Assembly: GCA_004020545.1 (NCBI GenBank)
Contig: SAQE01000009.1
Span: 1-64,000, forward strand
Length of the DNA stretch: 64,000 nucleotides
Reading direction: 5' to 3'
Source of the DNA: Mesorhizobium sp.
Lineage (GTDB): Bacteria; Pseudomonadota; Alphaproteobacteria; Rhizobiales; Rhizobiaceae
A model generated the notes under the pieces. That model did not search any database. It had not been told where the DNA came from and saw only the letters and a program-made list of their open reading frames with translations. A program made the translations under genes and the position numbers. Positions 56,073-64,000 of the stretch are shown one piece after another (within the stretch, counting starts at the first letter, position 1; each line of letters begins with the position of its first letter).

Positions 56073-56105
56073 TGCCGGCCGGAGCGACAAAGCAACAGGG
56101 ATCCG

Positions 56106-56738
56106 ATGACCGCAGCGGCAAGCGAAGCCGACGACCGTATCATCCGTGAAAGCGGCATCGATGCGCGCATTGCGATGATCGTGCAGCCGGTGCTCAGGGC
56201 CATCGGCTTTCGCCTCGTGCGGGTGCAACTGACCGGACAGAACGGGCTGACGCTGCAGATCATGGCCGAGCGCGAGGACGGCACCATGACCGTCGAGGAT
56301 TGCGAAGAGGTCAGCCGCGCGGTTTCGCCGGCGCTCGATGTCGAAGATCCGATCGAAAAGGCGTATCATCTCGAAGTGTCGTCGCCGGGCATCGACCGGC
56401 CGCTGGTGCGCAAGTCGGATTTCGCCACCTGGACCGGCCATCTGGTCAAGATGGAGACATCGGTTCTTATCGGCGACCGCAAGCGTTTCAAGGGCAAGAT
56501 CGCCGGGGCGGACGCCGACGGCATTCTGCTGGAGCGCGACAAGGCGGCCTATGGCGAAGAGCCGATGGTGCGCGTGCCCTTTGACGCCATTGCCGAGGCG
56601 CGGCTCGTGCTGACCGACGATCTCATCCGCGAGGCCCTGTCGAAGGACAACAGGGCCCGCAAGGAAGCAAAAAAGCGCCGGGGCGACGCGGAAGAAGCCG
56701 ACGCCGGCGAAGGAAACGAAACCGAACAGGAAAGTTGA
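56106..56738 (+). CDS. rimP: Ribosome maturation factor RimP
   Basis: 210 residues. Signature region [38 protein letters not shown] and [12 protein letters not shown]. The C-terminal 40 residues are charged and low complexity. Assists 30S assembly. First gene of the operon. Confidence 0.96.
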   Translation: MTAAASEADDRIIRESGIDARIAMIVQPVLRAIGFRLVRVQLTGQNGLTLQIMAEREDGTMTVEDCEEVSRAVSPALDVEDPIEKAYHLEVSSPGIDRPLVRKSDFATWTGHLVKMETSVLIGDRKRFKGKIAGADADGILLERDKAAYGEEPMVRVPFDAIAEARLVLTDDLIREALSKDNRARKEAKKRRGDAEEADAGEGNETEQES

Positions 56739-56784
56739 TTGAGCTTTCGGACCACGTGTCCGGAGCGAAGTCGGGAGAAAGACA

Positions 56785-58380
56785 ATGGTTGTAAGCGCCA
56801 ACAGGCTCGAACTGCTGCAGATCGCCGATGCGGTCGCGCGTGAAAAGTCGATCGACAAGTCTATCGTCATCGCCGCCATGGCCGATGCGATCCAGAAGGC
56901 TGCGCGTTCGCGTTACGGTCAGGAAACCAACATCCGGGCCGACATCAATCCCAATACGGGCGAGATGAAACTGCAGCGGCTGATGGAAGTGGTCGAGAAG
57001 GTCGAGGACTACGCGACGCAGATCGCCCTCTCCACGGCGCGCGAGCGCAATCCCGACGCCCAGCTTGGCGATTTCATCGCCGAACAGCTGCCGCCCATGG
57101 ATTTCGGCCGCATCGCCGCCCAGTCGGCCAAGCAGGTCATCGTCCAGAAGGTGCGCGAGGCCGAGCGCGATCGTCAGTATGACGAGTACAAGGACCGCAT
57201 CGGCGAGATCGTCAACGGCACCGTCAAGCGCGTCGAATACGGCAACGTCATCGTCGACCTTGGCCGCGGCGAGGCGATCATCCGCCGCGACGAGCTGATC
57301 CCTCGCGAGAACTACAAGTACGGCGACCGCGTCCGCGCCTATGTCTACGACGTGCGCCGCGAGCAGCGCGGTCCGCAGATCTTCCTGTCGCGCACGCATC
57401 CGCAGTTCATGGCCAAGCTCTTCACCATGGAAGTGCCGGAAATCTACGACGGCATCATCGAGATCAAGTCGGTGGCCCGCGATCCGGGCTCGCGCGCCAA
57501 GATCGCCGTCATCTCGCGCGATTCCTCGATCGATCCGGTCGGCGCCTGCGTCGGCATGCGCGGCAGCCGCGTCCAGGCGGTGGTCGGCGAGCTGCAAGGC
57601 GAGAAGATCGATATCATTCCGTGGTCGCCTTCGGCCGCCTCCTTCATCGTCAATGCGCTGCAGCCGGCGGAGGTCGCCAAGGTGGTGCTCGACGAGGATG
57701 CCGAGCGCATCGAGGTGGTGGTGCCGGACGACCAGCTGTCGCTGGCCATCGGCCGCCGCGGCCAGAATGTGCGCCTTGCCTCGCAGCTCACCGGCTGGGA
57801 CATCGACATCCTGACCGAGCAGGAAGAGAGCGAGCGTCGCCAGAAGGAATTCGTCGAGCGTTCGGCGCTCTTCATGGAGGCCCTCGACGTCGACGAGATG
57901 GTCGGCCAGGTGCTTGCCTCCGAAGGCTTCACCAGCGTCGAGGAAGTCGCCTATGTCGATTCCGGCGAAATCTCCTCGATCGACGGCTTCGACGAGGATA
58001 CCGCTTCGGAAATCCAGACGCGCGCCCGCGAATATCTCGAGAAGATCGAGGCCGAGCACGACGAGAAGCGCAAGGCGCTCGGCGTCAAGGACGAACTGCG
58101 CGAGATCCCCGGCATCACCACGGCCATGATGGTGACGCTCGGCGAGGACGGCGTGAAGACGATCGAGGACTTCGCCGGATATGCCGCCGACGACCTGATC
58201 GGCTGGAAGGAACGCAAGGACGGCGAGACCAAGGTATATCCCGGCGTGCTTGCCGATCACGGCGTCTCGCGCGCCGAAGCCGAAGAGATGGTGCTGGCTG
58301 CCCGCAGGAAGGCCGGCTGGATTTCCGAGGAAGAACTGGCCGCTGAAGAAGCCGCGGCCGACGAAACCGTCGGTGCGTGA
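56785..58380 (+). CDS. nusA: Transcription termination/antitermination factor NusA
   Basis: 531 residues: N-terminal RNA polymerase-binding domain, S1 domain (about 130-200), two KH domains ([27 protein letters not shown]) and C-terminal repeats. Binds RNA polymerase and nascent RNA. It could itself affect the rimP leader terminator. Confidence 0.97.
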   Translation: MVVSANRLELLQIADAVAREKSIDKSIVIAAMADAIQKAARSRYGQETNIRADINPNTGEMKLQRLMEVVEKVEDYATQIALSTARERNPDAQLGDFIAEQLPPMDFGRIAAQSAKQVIVQKVREAERDRQYDEYKDRIGEIVNGTVKRVEYGNVIVDLGRGEAIIRRDELIPRENYKYGDRVRAYVYDVRREQRGPQIFLSRTHPQFMAKLFTMEVPEIYDGIIEIKSVARDPGSRAKIAVISRDSSIDPVGACVGMRGSRVQAVVGELQGEKIDIIPWSPSAASFIVNALQPAEVAKVVLDEDAERIEVVVPDDQLSLAIGRRGQNVRLASQLTGWDIDILTEQEESERRQKEFVERSALFMEALDVDEMVGQVLASEGFTSVEEVAYVDSGEISSIDGFDEDTASEIQTRAREYLEKIEAEHDEKRKALGVKDELREIPGITTAMMVTLGEDGVKTIEDFAGYAADDLIGWKERKDGETKVYPGVLADHGVSRAEAEEMVLAARRKAGWISEEELAAEEAAADETVGA

Positions 58381-58403
58381 GGTGATCACCAATCGCAGAG
58401 CCC

Positions 58404-59063
58404 GTGGACGAGATGAACGATCGCACCTGCATCGTCACGCGCAGGCAGACAGAAGCGGATGAACTGATCCGCTTCGTCGTCGGCCCGGATTCGGCCGTCG
58501 TTCCGGACATCAAGAGAAATCTGCCCGGCCGCGGTTGCTGGGTTACCGCCGATCGCCTACATATCGAGAAGGCAGCGGCGAAAAACCTGTTTGCCCGGGC
58601 CTTCAAGGCCCAGGTTGCCGTCCCCTCCGATCTCGGGGGCATGGTCGACGGACTGCTTTCCAGATCCGCTCTGGGTATGCTGGGTCTTGCTCGCAAGGCC
58701 GGAGCGGTCGTTCTCGGCGCCGCCAAGGTGGAGGCTGCCGTGCGCGACGGGCAGGCGCTCTTCGTGCTGCACGCTACCGAAGCCTCGGACGATGGCGTCC
58801 GCAAGATCAGTCAGGCGCGGCGGGCAACCGTCCATCTCGGTGGCCCGGCCATCCTTGCCTACAAACTTTTCCCTGAGGCCGAGTTGAGCTTGGCATTGGG
58901 GGGTACAAATGTGATACATGCTGCCGTCCTCGCGCAGGACGCGGGTAAGGCGGTTGAGAAGCGCATGGTTGCGCTCGACCGGTATCGGGGCGGAACCCCG
59001 GACGATTTGGCAATGCTTGCGGCCGTTGCTGACGAAGATGATGCCGCAGAGGATATGGAATGA
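58404..59063 (+). CDS. YlxR/DUF448 RNA-binding protein fused to an L7Ae-like domain
   Basis: 219 residues. The DUF448 part (about 1-85) has CIVTRRQ and LPGRGCWV; the L7Ae-like part (about 90-190) has [20 protein letters not shown]. Start may be GTG 58404 or ATG 58413. Found between nusA and infB in many bacteria. Confidence 0.92.
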   Translation: MDEMNDRTCIVTRRQTEADELIRFVVGPDSAVVPDIKRNLPGRGCWVTADRLHIEKAAAKNLFARAFKAQVAVPSDLGGMVDGLLSRSALGMLGLARKAGAVVLGAAKVEAAVRDGQALFVLHATEASDDGVRKISQARRATVHLGGPAILAYKLFPEAELSLALGGTNVIHAAVLAQDAGKAVEKRMVALDRYRGGTPDDLAMLAAVADEDDAAEDME

Positions 59064-61633
59064 ACGATACGAAATCGGGCGACGACAAGACGTTGAGCGT
59101 TACGCCGAAGAAGACCTTGACGCTGAAGCGCCCCGGCCTCGAGCAGGGCACCGTGCGCCAGAATTTCTCGCATGGCCGTACCAAGTCGGTCGTGGTCGAG
59201 ACCAAGAAGCGCAAGTTCTCGCTGCACGGCGACAAGCCGGAGCCGGTGGCGCCGTCGGTCTTCACGCCGAAGCCCGCAGCCGCGGCACCTGCCCCTGCCG
59301 TGCAGGAAGCGCCGAAGGCGCCGCCCCCGCAGCCGGAACGCTCCGGCATGGTGCTGAACGAATTGTCGCGCGGTGAGATGGAAGCGCGCCGCAGGGCGCT
59401 CGAAGGCTCCAAGGCGCGTGAGATCGAGGACCGCCAGCGCGCCCAGGAAGAGAGCAAGCGCCGCGCCGAGGAAGAAGAGCGCCGCAAGCGCGAGCGCGAG
59501 GAATCCGCGCGTCGTCAAGCCGAGGAAGAGGCTCGCCTCCAGGCCGAGGCCGAGTCGCGTCGCCGTGCCGAGGAAGAGGCCCGCCGCCGCGCGCCGCAGG
59601 CCGCGGATGTTGCCACGGCCGACGACGAGGAGGAGGTCAAGCCGAGGCGTACCGGCGCTGGTGCTGGTGCCGGTGCGCCGGCCCGTCGTCTTGCCACGCC
59701 CGAAGTGGCGCGTCCGGCCAAGCCCACCAAGGGCGAGGAGGACCGCCGCCGCGGCAAGCTGACGCTGAATTCTGCGCTTTCCGACGAGGACGCGCGCGCT
59801 CGTTCGCTGTCCTCGATGCGCCGCCGCCAGGAGAAGTTCAAACGCGCGTTGCACAACGAGCCGCGCGAGAAAGTCATGCGTGAAGTGATCCTGCCCGAAA
59901 CCATCACCATCCAGGAACTGGCGCAGCGCATGTCCGAGCGCGCCGTGGACGTGGTCAAGTTCTTCATGAAGCAGGGCCAGATCCTGAAGCCGGGCGACGT
60001 CATCGACGCCGACACGGCCGAACTGGTCGCTTCGGAATTCGGCCACACGGTCCGTCGCGTTGCCGAGTCCGACATCGAGGAAGGCCTGTTCAACATCGCC
60101 GACCGTCAGGAAGACCTGGTGTCGCGTCCGCCTGTCGTGACCATCATGGGCCATGTCGACCACGGCAAGACCTCGCTGCTCGACGCCATCCGCAATGCCA
60201 ATGTCGTCTCCGGCGAGGCTGGCGGCATCACCCAACATATCGGCGCCTACCAGGTCGAGAAGAACGGTCAGAAGATCACCTTCATCGACACGCCCGGCCA
60301 CGCCGCCTTCACGGCCATGCGCGCCCGCGGCGCCCAGGTCACCGACATTGCCGTGCTGGTGGTTGCGGCCGACGACAGCGTGATGCCGCAGACGATCGAA
60401 TCGATCAGTCACGCCAAGGCGGCCGGCGTGCCGATCATCGTGGCGATCAACAAGATCGACAAGCGCGACGCCGACCCGCAGAAGGTGCGCGCGGAACTCT
60501 TGCGCCATGAAGTCTTCGTCGAATCGATGGGCGGCGAGGTGCTGGACGTCGAAGTGTCGGCGACCAAGGGCACCAACATTGACAAGCTGCTCGAGGCGAT
60601 CCTGCTGCAGGCCGAGATTCTCGACCTCAAGGCCAACCCGGACCGTACCGCCGAAGGCGCGGTCATCGAGGCCAAGCTCGACAAGGGCCGTGGCCCGGTC
60701 GCCACGGTGCTGGTGCAGACCGGCACGCTGATGCCGGGCGACATCATTGTCGCCGGCAACGAGTGGGGCCGTGTCCGCGCGTTGGTCAACGATCGCGGCG
60801 AGCATGTGCCGGAAGCGCCGCCGGCAATGCCGGTCGAGGTGCTCGGCCTCCAGGGCACGCCGCAGGCGGGCGATCGCTTCGCTGTCGTCAACAACGAGGC
60901 GCGTGCGCGTGAGATCACCGAATACCGTCAGCGCCTGGCGCGTGAGAAGGCGGTGGCCAAGCATGCCGGCCAGCGCGGCTCGCTCGAACAGATGATGTCG
61001 CAGTTGCAGACGAGCGGGCTCAAGGAATTCCCGCTGGTCATCAAGGGCGACGTGCAGGGCTCGATCGAGGCGATCAATGCCGCGCTCGAAAAGCTCGGCA
61101 ACGACGAGGTGCGCGCGCGCATCGTCCACGCCGGTGCCGGTGGCATCACCGAAAGCGACGTCTCGCTCGCCGAAACGTCGGGCGCGGCGATCATCGGCTT
61201 CAACGTCCGCGCCAATGCACAGGCGCGCGCCGCCGCTGCCGCTGCCGGAATCGAGATCCGCTACTACTCGATCATCTACAACCTCGTCGATGACGTGAAG
61301 GCGGCGCTTTCCGGCATGCTCTCGCCGGAGCGGCGCGAGACCTTCATCGGCAATGCCGAGATCCTCGAGATATTCGACATCTCGAAGGTCGGCAAGATCG
61401 CCGGCTGTCGCGTAACCGAAGGCAAGGTCGAGCGTGGCGCGGGCGTCCGCCTGATCCGCGACAACGTCGTCGTCCACGAAGGCACGCTGAAGACGCTCAA
61501 GCGCTTCAAGGACGAAGTTTTGGAAGTGCCGGTCGGCCAGGAATGTGGCATGGCCTTCCAGAACTACGAGGACATGCGTGTCGGCGACGTCATCGAGTGC
61601 TTCCGCGTCGAGATGGTGACCAGGACGCTCTAA
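59060..61633 (+). CDS. infB: Translation initiation factor IF-2
   Basis: 857 residues. Long charged N-terminal region (Arg/Glu-rich coiled coil about 105-190), IF2_N motif ([21 protein letters not shown]), GTPase motifs [17 protein letters not shown] and NKID, then domains II to IV. Brings fMet-tRNA to the 30S subunit. ATGA overlap with the preceding gene. Confidence 0.97.
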   Translation: MNDTKSGDDKTLSVTPKKTLTLKRPGLEQGTVRQNFSHGRTKSVVVETKKRKFSLHGDKPEPVAPSVFTPKPAAAAPAPAVQEAPKAPPPQPERSGMVLNELSRGEMEARRRALEGSKAREIEDRQRAQEESKRRAEEEERRKREREESARRQAEEEARLQAEAESRRRAEEEARRRAPQAADVATADDEEEVKPRRTGAGAGAGAPARRLATPEVARPAKPTKGEEDRRRGKLTLNSALSDEDARARSLSSMRRRQEKFKRALHNEPREKVMREVILPETITIQELAQRMSERAVDVVKFFMKQGQILKPGDVIDADTAELVASEFGHTVRRVAESDIEEGLFNIADRQEDLVSRPPVVTIMGHVDHGKTSLLDAIRNANVVSGEAGGITQHIGAYQVEKNGQKITFIDTPGHAAFTAMRARGAQVTDIAVLVVAADDSVMPQTIESISHAKAAGVPIIVAINKIDKRDADPQKVRAELLRHEVFVESMGGEVLDVEVSATKGTNIDKLLEAILLQAEILDLKANPDRTAEGAVIEAKLDKGRGPVATVLVQTGTLMPGDIIVAGNEWGRVRALVNDRGEHVPEAPPAMPVEVLGLQGTPQAGDRFAVVNNEARAREITEYRQRLAREKAVAKHAGQRGSLEQMMSQLQTSGLKEFPLVIKGDVQGSIEAINAALEKLGNDEVRARIVHAGAGGITESDVSLAETSGAAIIGFNVRANAQARAAAAAAGIEIRYYSIIYNLVDDVKAALSGMLSPERRETFIGNAEILEIFDISKVGKIAGCRVTEGKVERGAGVRLIRDNVVVHEGTLKTLKRFKDEVLEVPVGQECGMAFQNYEDMRVGDVIECFRVEMVTRTL

Positions 61634-61659
61634 ATTCGGATATACTTGTCGAGATGACC

Positions 61660-61685
61660 GGGCGGCGGCCGAAAGGCTGCCGCCC
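61660..61685 (+). promoter_or_regulatory. GAAA-tetraloop hairpin between infB and rbfA
   Basis: GGGCGGCGGCC-GAAA-GGCTGCCGCCC, an 11-base stem with one G-U. Only AAAGCCTTATTT follows, so termination would be partial. It likely tunes rbfA-truB expression or mRNA stability. Confidence 0.55.
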
Positions 61686-61757
61686 AAAGCCTTATTTCAT
61701 AGTTGAGACATGTGGCGCGGTCCCATCCCGCGCTTCACGATTTCAGGACTGAAGAAA

Positions 61758-62174
61758 ATGCCCCGTTCCACAACATCAGGCCCCTCCCAGCGCATGCTGC
61801 GCGTCGGCGAGCAGGTGCGCCACGCCTTGTCCGAGACCTTGCAGCGCGGCGAGATCATCGATCCGGTGATCGAGAACGCCGTCGTCTCGGTCTCCGAGGT
61901 GCGCATGTCGCCCGACCTCAAGATCGCCACCGCTTTCGTCTCGCCGCTTGGCACCGGCGACGCCGGTGCCGTGGTCGGGGCCCTCAACAAACATGCAAAG
62001 TTTATCCGCGGCCGCGTCTCCGGCGCGCTCAGGCAGATGAAATACATGCCGGAAGTCCGCTTCCGGCTCGATACGTCCTTCGACAATTTCGCCCGGATCA
62101 ACGAATTGCTGAAATCGCCCGAAGTGGCGCGCGATCTCGGCGATGAGAACAAAGACGACAAGGACGAGGAATAA
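61758..62174 (+). CDS. rbfA: Ribosome-binding factor A
   Basis: 138 residues with [18 protein letters not shown], the KH-like [15 protein letters not shown] and the acidic tail [10 protein letters not shown]. Needed for late 16S rRNA maturation. ATG at 61758 chosen; an upstream ATG adds unrelated residues. Confidence 0.95.
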   Translation: MPRSTTSGPSQRMLRVGEQVRHALSETLQRGEIIDPVIENAVVSVSEVRMSPDLKIATAFVSPLGTGDAGAVVGALNKHAKFIRGRVSGALRQMKYMPEVRFRLDTSFDNFARINELLKSPEVARDLGDENKDDKDEE

Positions 62175-63134
62175 GTGGCGCGTCGCGGCAAGAAGAAGGG
62201 TCGGCCGGTTTCCGGCTGGGTGGTGCTGGACAAGCCGGTCGGCATGGGCTCGACCGAGGCGGTCTCCAAGATCAAATGGCTGTTTCAGGCGGAGAAGGCC
62301 GGCCACGCCGGCACGCTAGACCCGCTGGCCTCTGGCATGCTGCCGATCGCGCTCGGCGAGGCGACCAAGACCGTGCCCTATGTGCAGGACGGCGCCAAGG
62401 TCTACCGCTTTGCCGTTGCCTGGGGCGAGGAGCGCTCGACCGACGATCTCGAAGGCCCGGTGACGAACACCTCCGACCGGCGGCCGGCCGAGGCGGAGGT
62501 GAGGGCGCTGCTGCCGAAATACACCGGCATCATCATGCAGACGCCGCCGCAATTCTCCGCCATCAAGATCGCCGGCGAGCGTGCCTACGACCTCGCCCGT
62601 GACGGCGAGACGGTCGACATTCCTGCCCGCGAGATCGAGATCGGACGACTCGATCTCCTCGAGCACAATGGCGACCGCAGCGTCTTCGAGGTCGAATGCG
62701 GCAAGGGTACCTATGTGCGCTCGCTGGCGCGCGATATGGGCCGCGATTTGGGCTGCTTCGGCCACATTGCCGAACTCCGGCGCGTCGAGGTCGAGCCGTT
62801 CACGGCCGAGGACTTCGTCACCGTGGCCGAGCTCGAAGCGGCGCGCTTCGGCGGCAAGACGGATGAGAGCGCGGAAGAGACCGAGGCTGCGACCGACTTC
62901 AGCGCTATCGACGCGCTGCTGGTCGACACCGCGGCGGCCCTCGATTGCCTGCCTCAGGTCGCGGTCAGCGACGACGCCGCGACCAAGATCCGTCTCGGCA
63001 ATCCCGTCATCATTCGCGGCCGTGATGCGCCGGTCGAGGCCGAGGAGGCCTGCGCCACCGCGCGTGGCAAGCTGGTGGCCATCGGCGCCATCGAGCAGGG
63101 CATGTTCAAGCCCAAGCGGGTCTTTGCCGGGTGA
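62175..63134 (+). CDS. truB: tRNA pseudouridine(55) synthase
   Basis: 319 residues, GTG directly after the rbfA stop. Catalytic Asp in [11 protein letters not shown]. KxxxxYxRFAVAWG and [15 protein letters not shown] motifs follow, and a PUA-like C-terminal part. Makes pseudouridine 55 in the T loop. Confidence 0.96.
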   Translation: MARRGKKKGRPVSGWVVLDKPVGMGSTEAVSKIKWLFQAEKAGHAGTLDPLASGMLPIALGEATKTVPYVQDGAKVYRFAVAWGEERSTDDLEGPVTNTSDRRPAEAEVRALLPKYTGIIMQTPPQFSAIKIAGERAYDLARDGETVDIPAREIEIGRLDLLEHNGDRSVFEVECGKGTYVRSLARDMGRDLGCFGHIAELRRVEVEPFTAEDFVTVAELEAARFGGKTDESAEETEAATDFSAIDALLVDTAAALDCLPQVAVSDDAATKIRLGNPVIIRGRDAPVEAEEACATARGKLVAIGAIEQGMFKPKRVFAG

Positions 63135-63147
63135 TGGCGCTCGGCCA

Positions 63148-63296
63148 GAGCAATTCCAGGAAAAGTGTGAGACGGTTTTCCGTCCGGAATTGCGTCAAAA
63201 CAAGGAGATAGAGCGGTTTGCCGTTTCCGCGAAACGTGAACCGCCTTGGTGTAATTTCAGGAAAAGTGCGTAGCGGTTTTCCGCCTGGAGTTGCTA
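63148..63296. repeat. Palindromic repeat cluster (family F) between truB and corA
   Basis: Two copies of AATTcCAGGAAAAGTG...CGGTTTTCC...GGAATTG-type units (63148-63193 and 63251-63295), and between them GCGGTTT...AACCGC (63213-63243). Same AAAAGTG...CGGTTTT core as families D and E. Confidence 0.7.
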
Positions 63297-63340
63297 AGAA
63301 GCAAAGACCAATTCAGTTGGACTTTGCGCCCGAGGAACTC

Positions 63341-64000
63341 ATGGCAAAGGTTGATACCGTCAGGAAGCGGGCTCCGCTGAAAACCCGCCGGCCGCCGGTA
63401 GGCGCTTCCCCCGGCACGCTGATCGCCGATCCGGCGGCGCGGCGTAGCGAGCTCAGGCTGACGTTGATCTCGCCCGAAAAATTCAAGACCATCGACAATG
63501 CCAGCATCGACGAGCTCAATACCCATTGCGACCGGTGGCCGGTCGTCTGGCTCGACTGCACGGGGCTTGCCAACATCCCGCTGATCGAGGAGATCGGCCG
63601 GATCTTCAACCTGCACCCGCTGGCGCTGGAGGATGTCGTCAACACCGGCCAGCGGCCGAAGGTGGATTTCTTCGAGGATCATGCCTTCGTCGCGCTGCGC
63701 ATGATCGACGATGTCACCGCCCATCGCTACGAGCAGATAGCGGTGTTCTTCGGCAGGAATTTCGTCGTCACCTTCCAGGAGCGCGAGGGCGACCCGTTCG
63801 ACCCGGTGCGCAAGCGTATCGTGGCGTCCATGCCCAACCGGCTGCGCTCGCGCGGCGCCGACTACCTGGCCTATGCGCTGATCGACGCCATCGTCGACAG
63901 CTATTTCCCGCCGATCGAGGCGGCGAGCGAACTGGTCGACGGCATCGAGGACCAGATGCTGAGCACGCCGCACAAGCATCAGATGCGGCAGTTGCACGAG
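63341..64000 (+). CDS. corA: CorA family magnesium transporter (5' part)
   Basis: 220 codons are open to the window end. GAGGAACTC precedes the ATG. Sequence blocks fit CorA: HPLALEDVVNTGQRPKVDFF, AVFFGRNFVVTFQE, and the start of the long helix at YFPPIEAASELVDGIED. The membrane helices and GMN motif lie beyond the window. Confidence 0.88.
   Translation, partial: MAKVDTVRKRAPLKTRRPPVGASPGTLIADPAARRSELRLTLISPEKFKTIDNASIDELNTHCDRWPVVWLDCTGLANIPLIEEIGRIFNLHPLALEDVVNTGQRPKVDFFEDHAFVALRMIDDVTAHRYEQIAVFFGRNFVVTFQEREGDPFDPVRKRIVASMPNRLRSRGADYLAYALIDAIVDSYFPPIEAASELVDGIEDQMLSTPHKHQMRQLHE

Noticed and set aside
58859-61687. Minus-strand open frame of 942 codons
   Set aside because: Antisense of infB; low-complexity composition and no recognisable motif.

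Overview
This is a GC-rich chromosomal stretch from an alphaproteobacterium of the order Rhizobiales, most likely Mesorhizobium or a close relative. That placement is inferred from protein character, from gene order (lnt, XRE regulator, metK, trmB, rimP, nusA, ylxR, infB, rbfA, truB), from promoters of the CTTGnn-N17-CnATAT type, from an Irr-type ICE box, and from many short palindromic intergenic repeats. It is mainly core genome. I see no prophage, insertion sequence with a transposase, CRISPR array, tRNA or rRNA.

Layout. 1-4.7 kb: an ATP-dependent DNA ligase and its partner exonuclease (minus strand), a TPR-methyltransferase and a small lipoprotein. 4.7-13.3 kb: a hydroxyacid dehydrogenase and a yej-type peptide/microcin C importer with two tandem binding proteins (minus strand). 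13.5-18 kb: a membrane-anchored cytochrome c, kdsB, pheA, a Dabb protein, nudC and a HIT hydrolase. 18.1-23.8 kb: SRP RNA, dnaX, ybaB, a cell-wall hydrolase, recR and a lytic transglycosylase. 24.1-29.6 kb: a five-gene dipeptide-type ABC importer. 29.6-34.9 kb: a TriABC-like efflux operon with two adaptors and an RND pump gene broken by a one-base frameshift. 35-37.8 kb: gabT and a FAD reductase. 37.9-44.2 kb: an iron operon behind a perfect ICE box (imelysin, bfd, bfr, di-heme oxidoreductase, second imelysin, DUF1513 propeller protein). 44.3-52.9 kb: tsaB, rimI, an acyltransferase, miaB, ybeZ, ybeY, ybeX, a VOC protein and lnt. 53-63.1 kb: XRE regulator, metK with a hairpin-rich leader, trmB, a 53-codon small gene, and the rimP-truB translation operon behind an attenuator-like leader. 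The last 660 bases are the 5' part of a corA gene.

How genes work together. The iron operon joins periplasmic iron-binding and redox proteins with cytoplasmic iron storage and release under one probable Irr site; this is the best candidate for an incompletely described system. The two ABC importers and the tripartite pump cover peptide uptake and drug export. The ybe cluster and the nusA/infB operon serve rRNA maturation and translation.

The intergenic DNA is unusually informative. MITE-like elements of about 150 bp with long C/G-rich inverted ends occur twice in opposite orientation; a collapsed copy forms the start region of the transglycosylase gene, and a related element interrupts the dipeptide importer operon. 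A second set of palindromes shares an AAAAGTG...CGGTTTT core, and three of its copies sit directly on stop codons.
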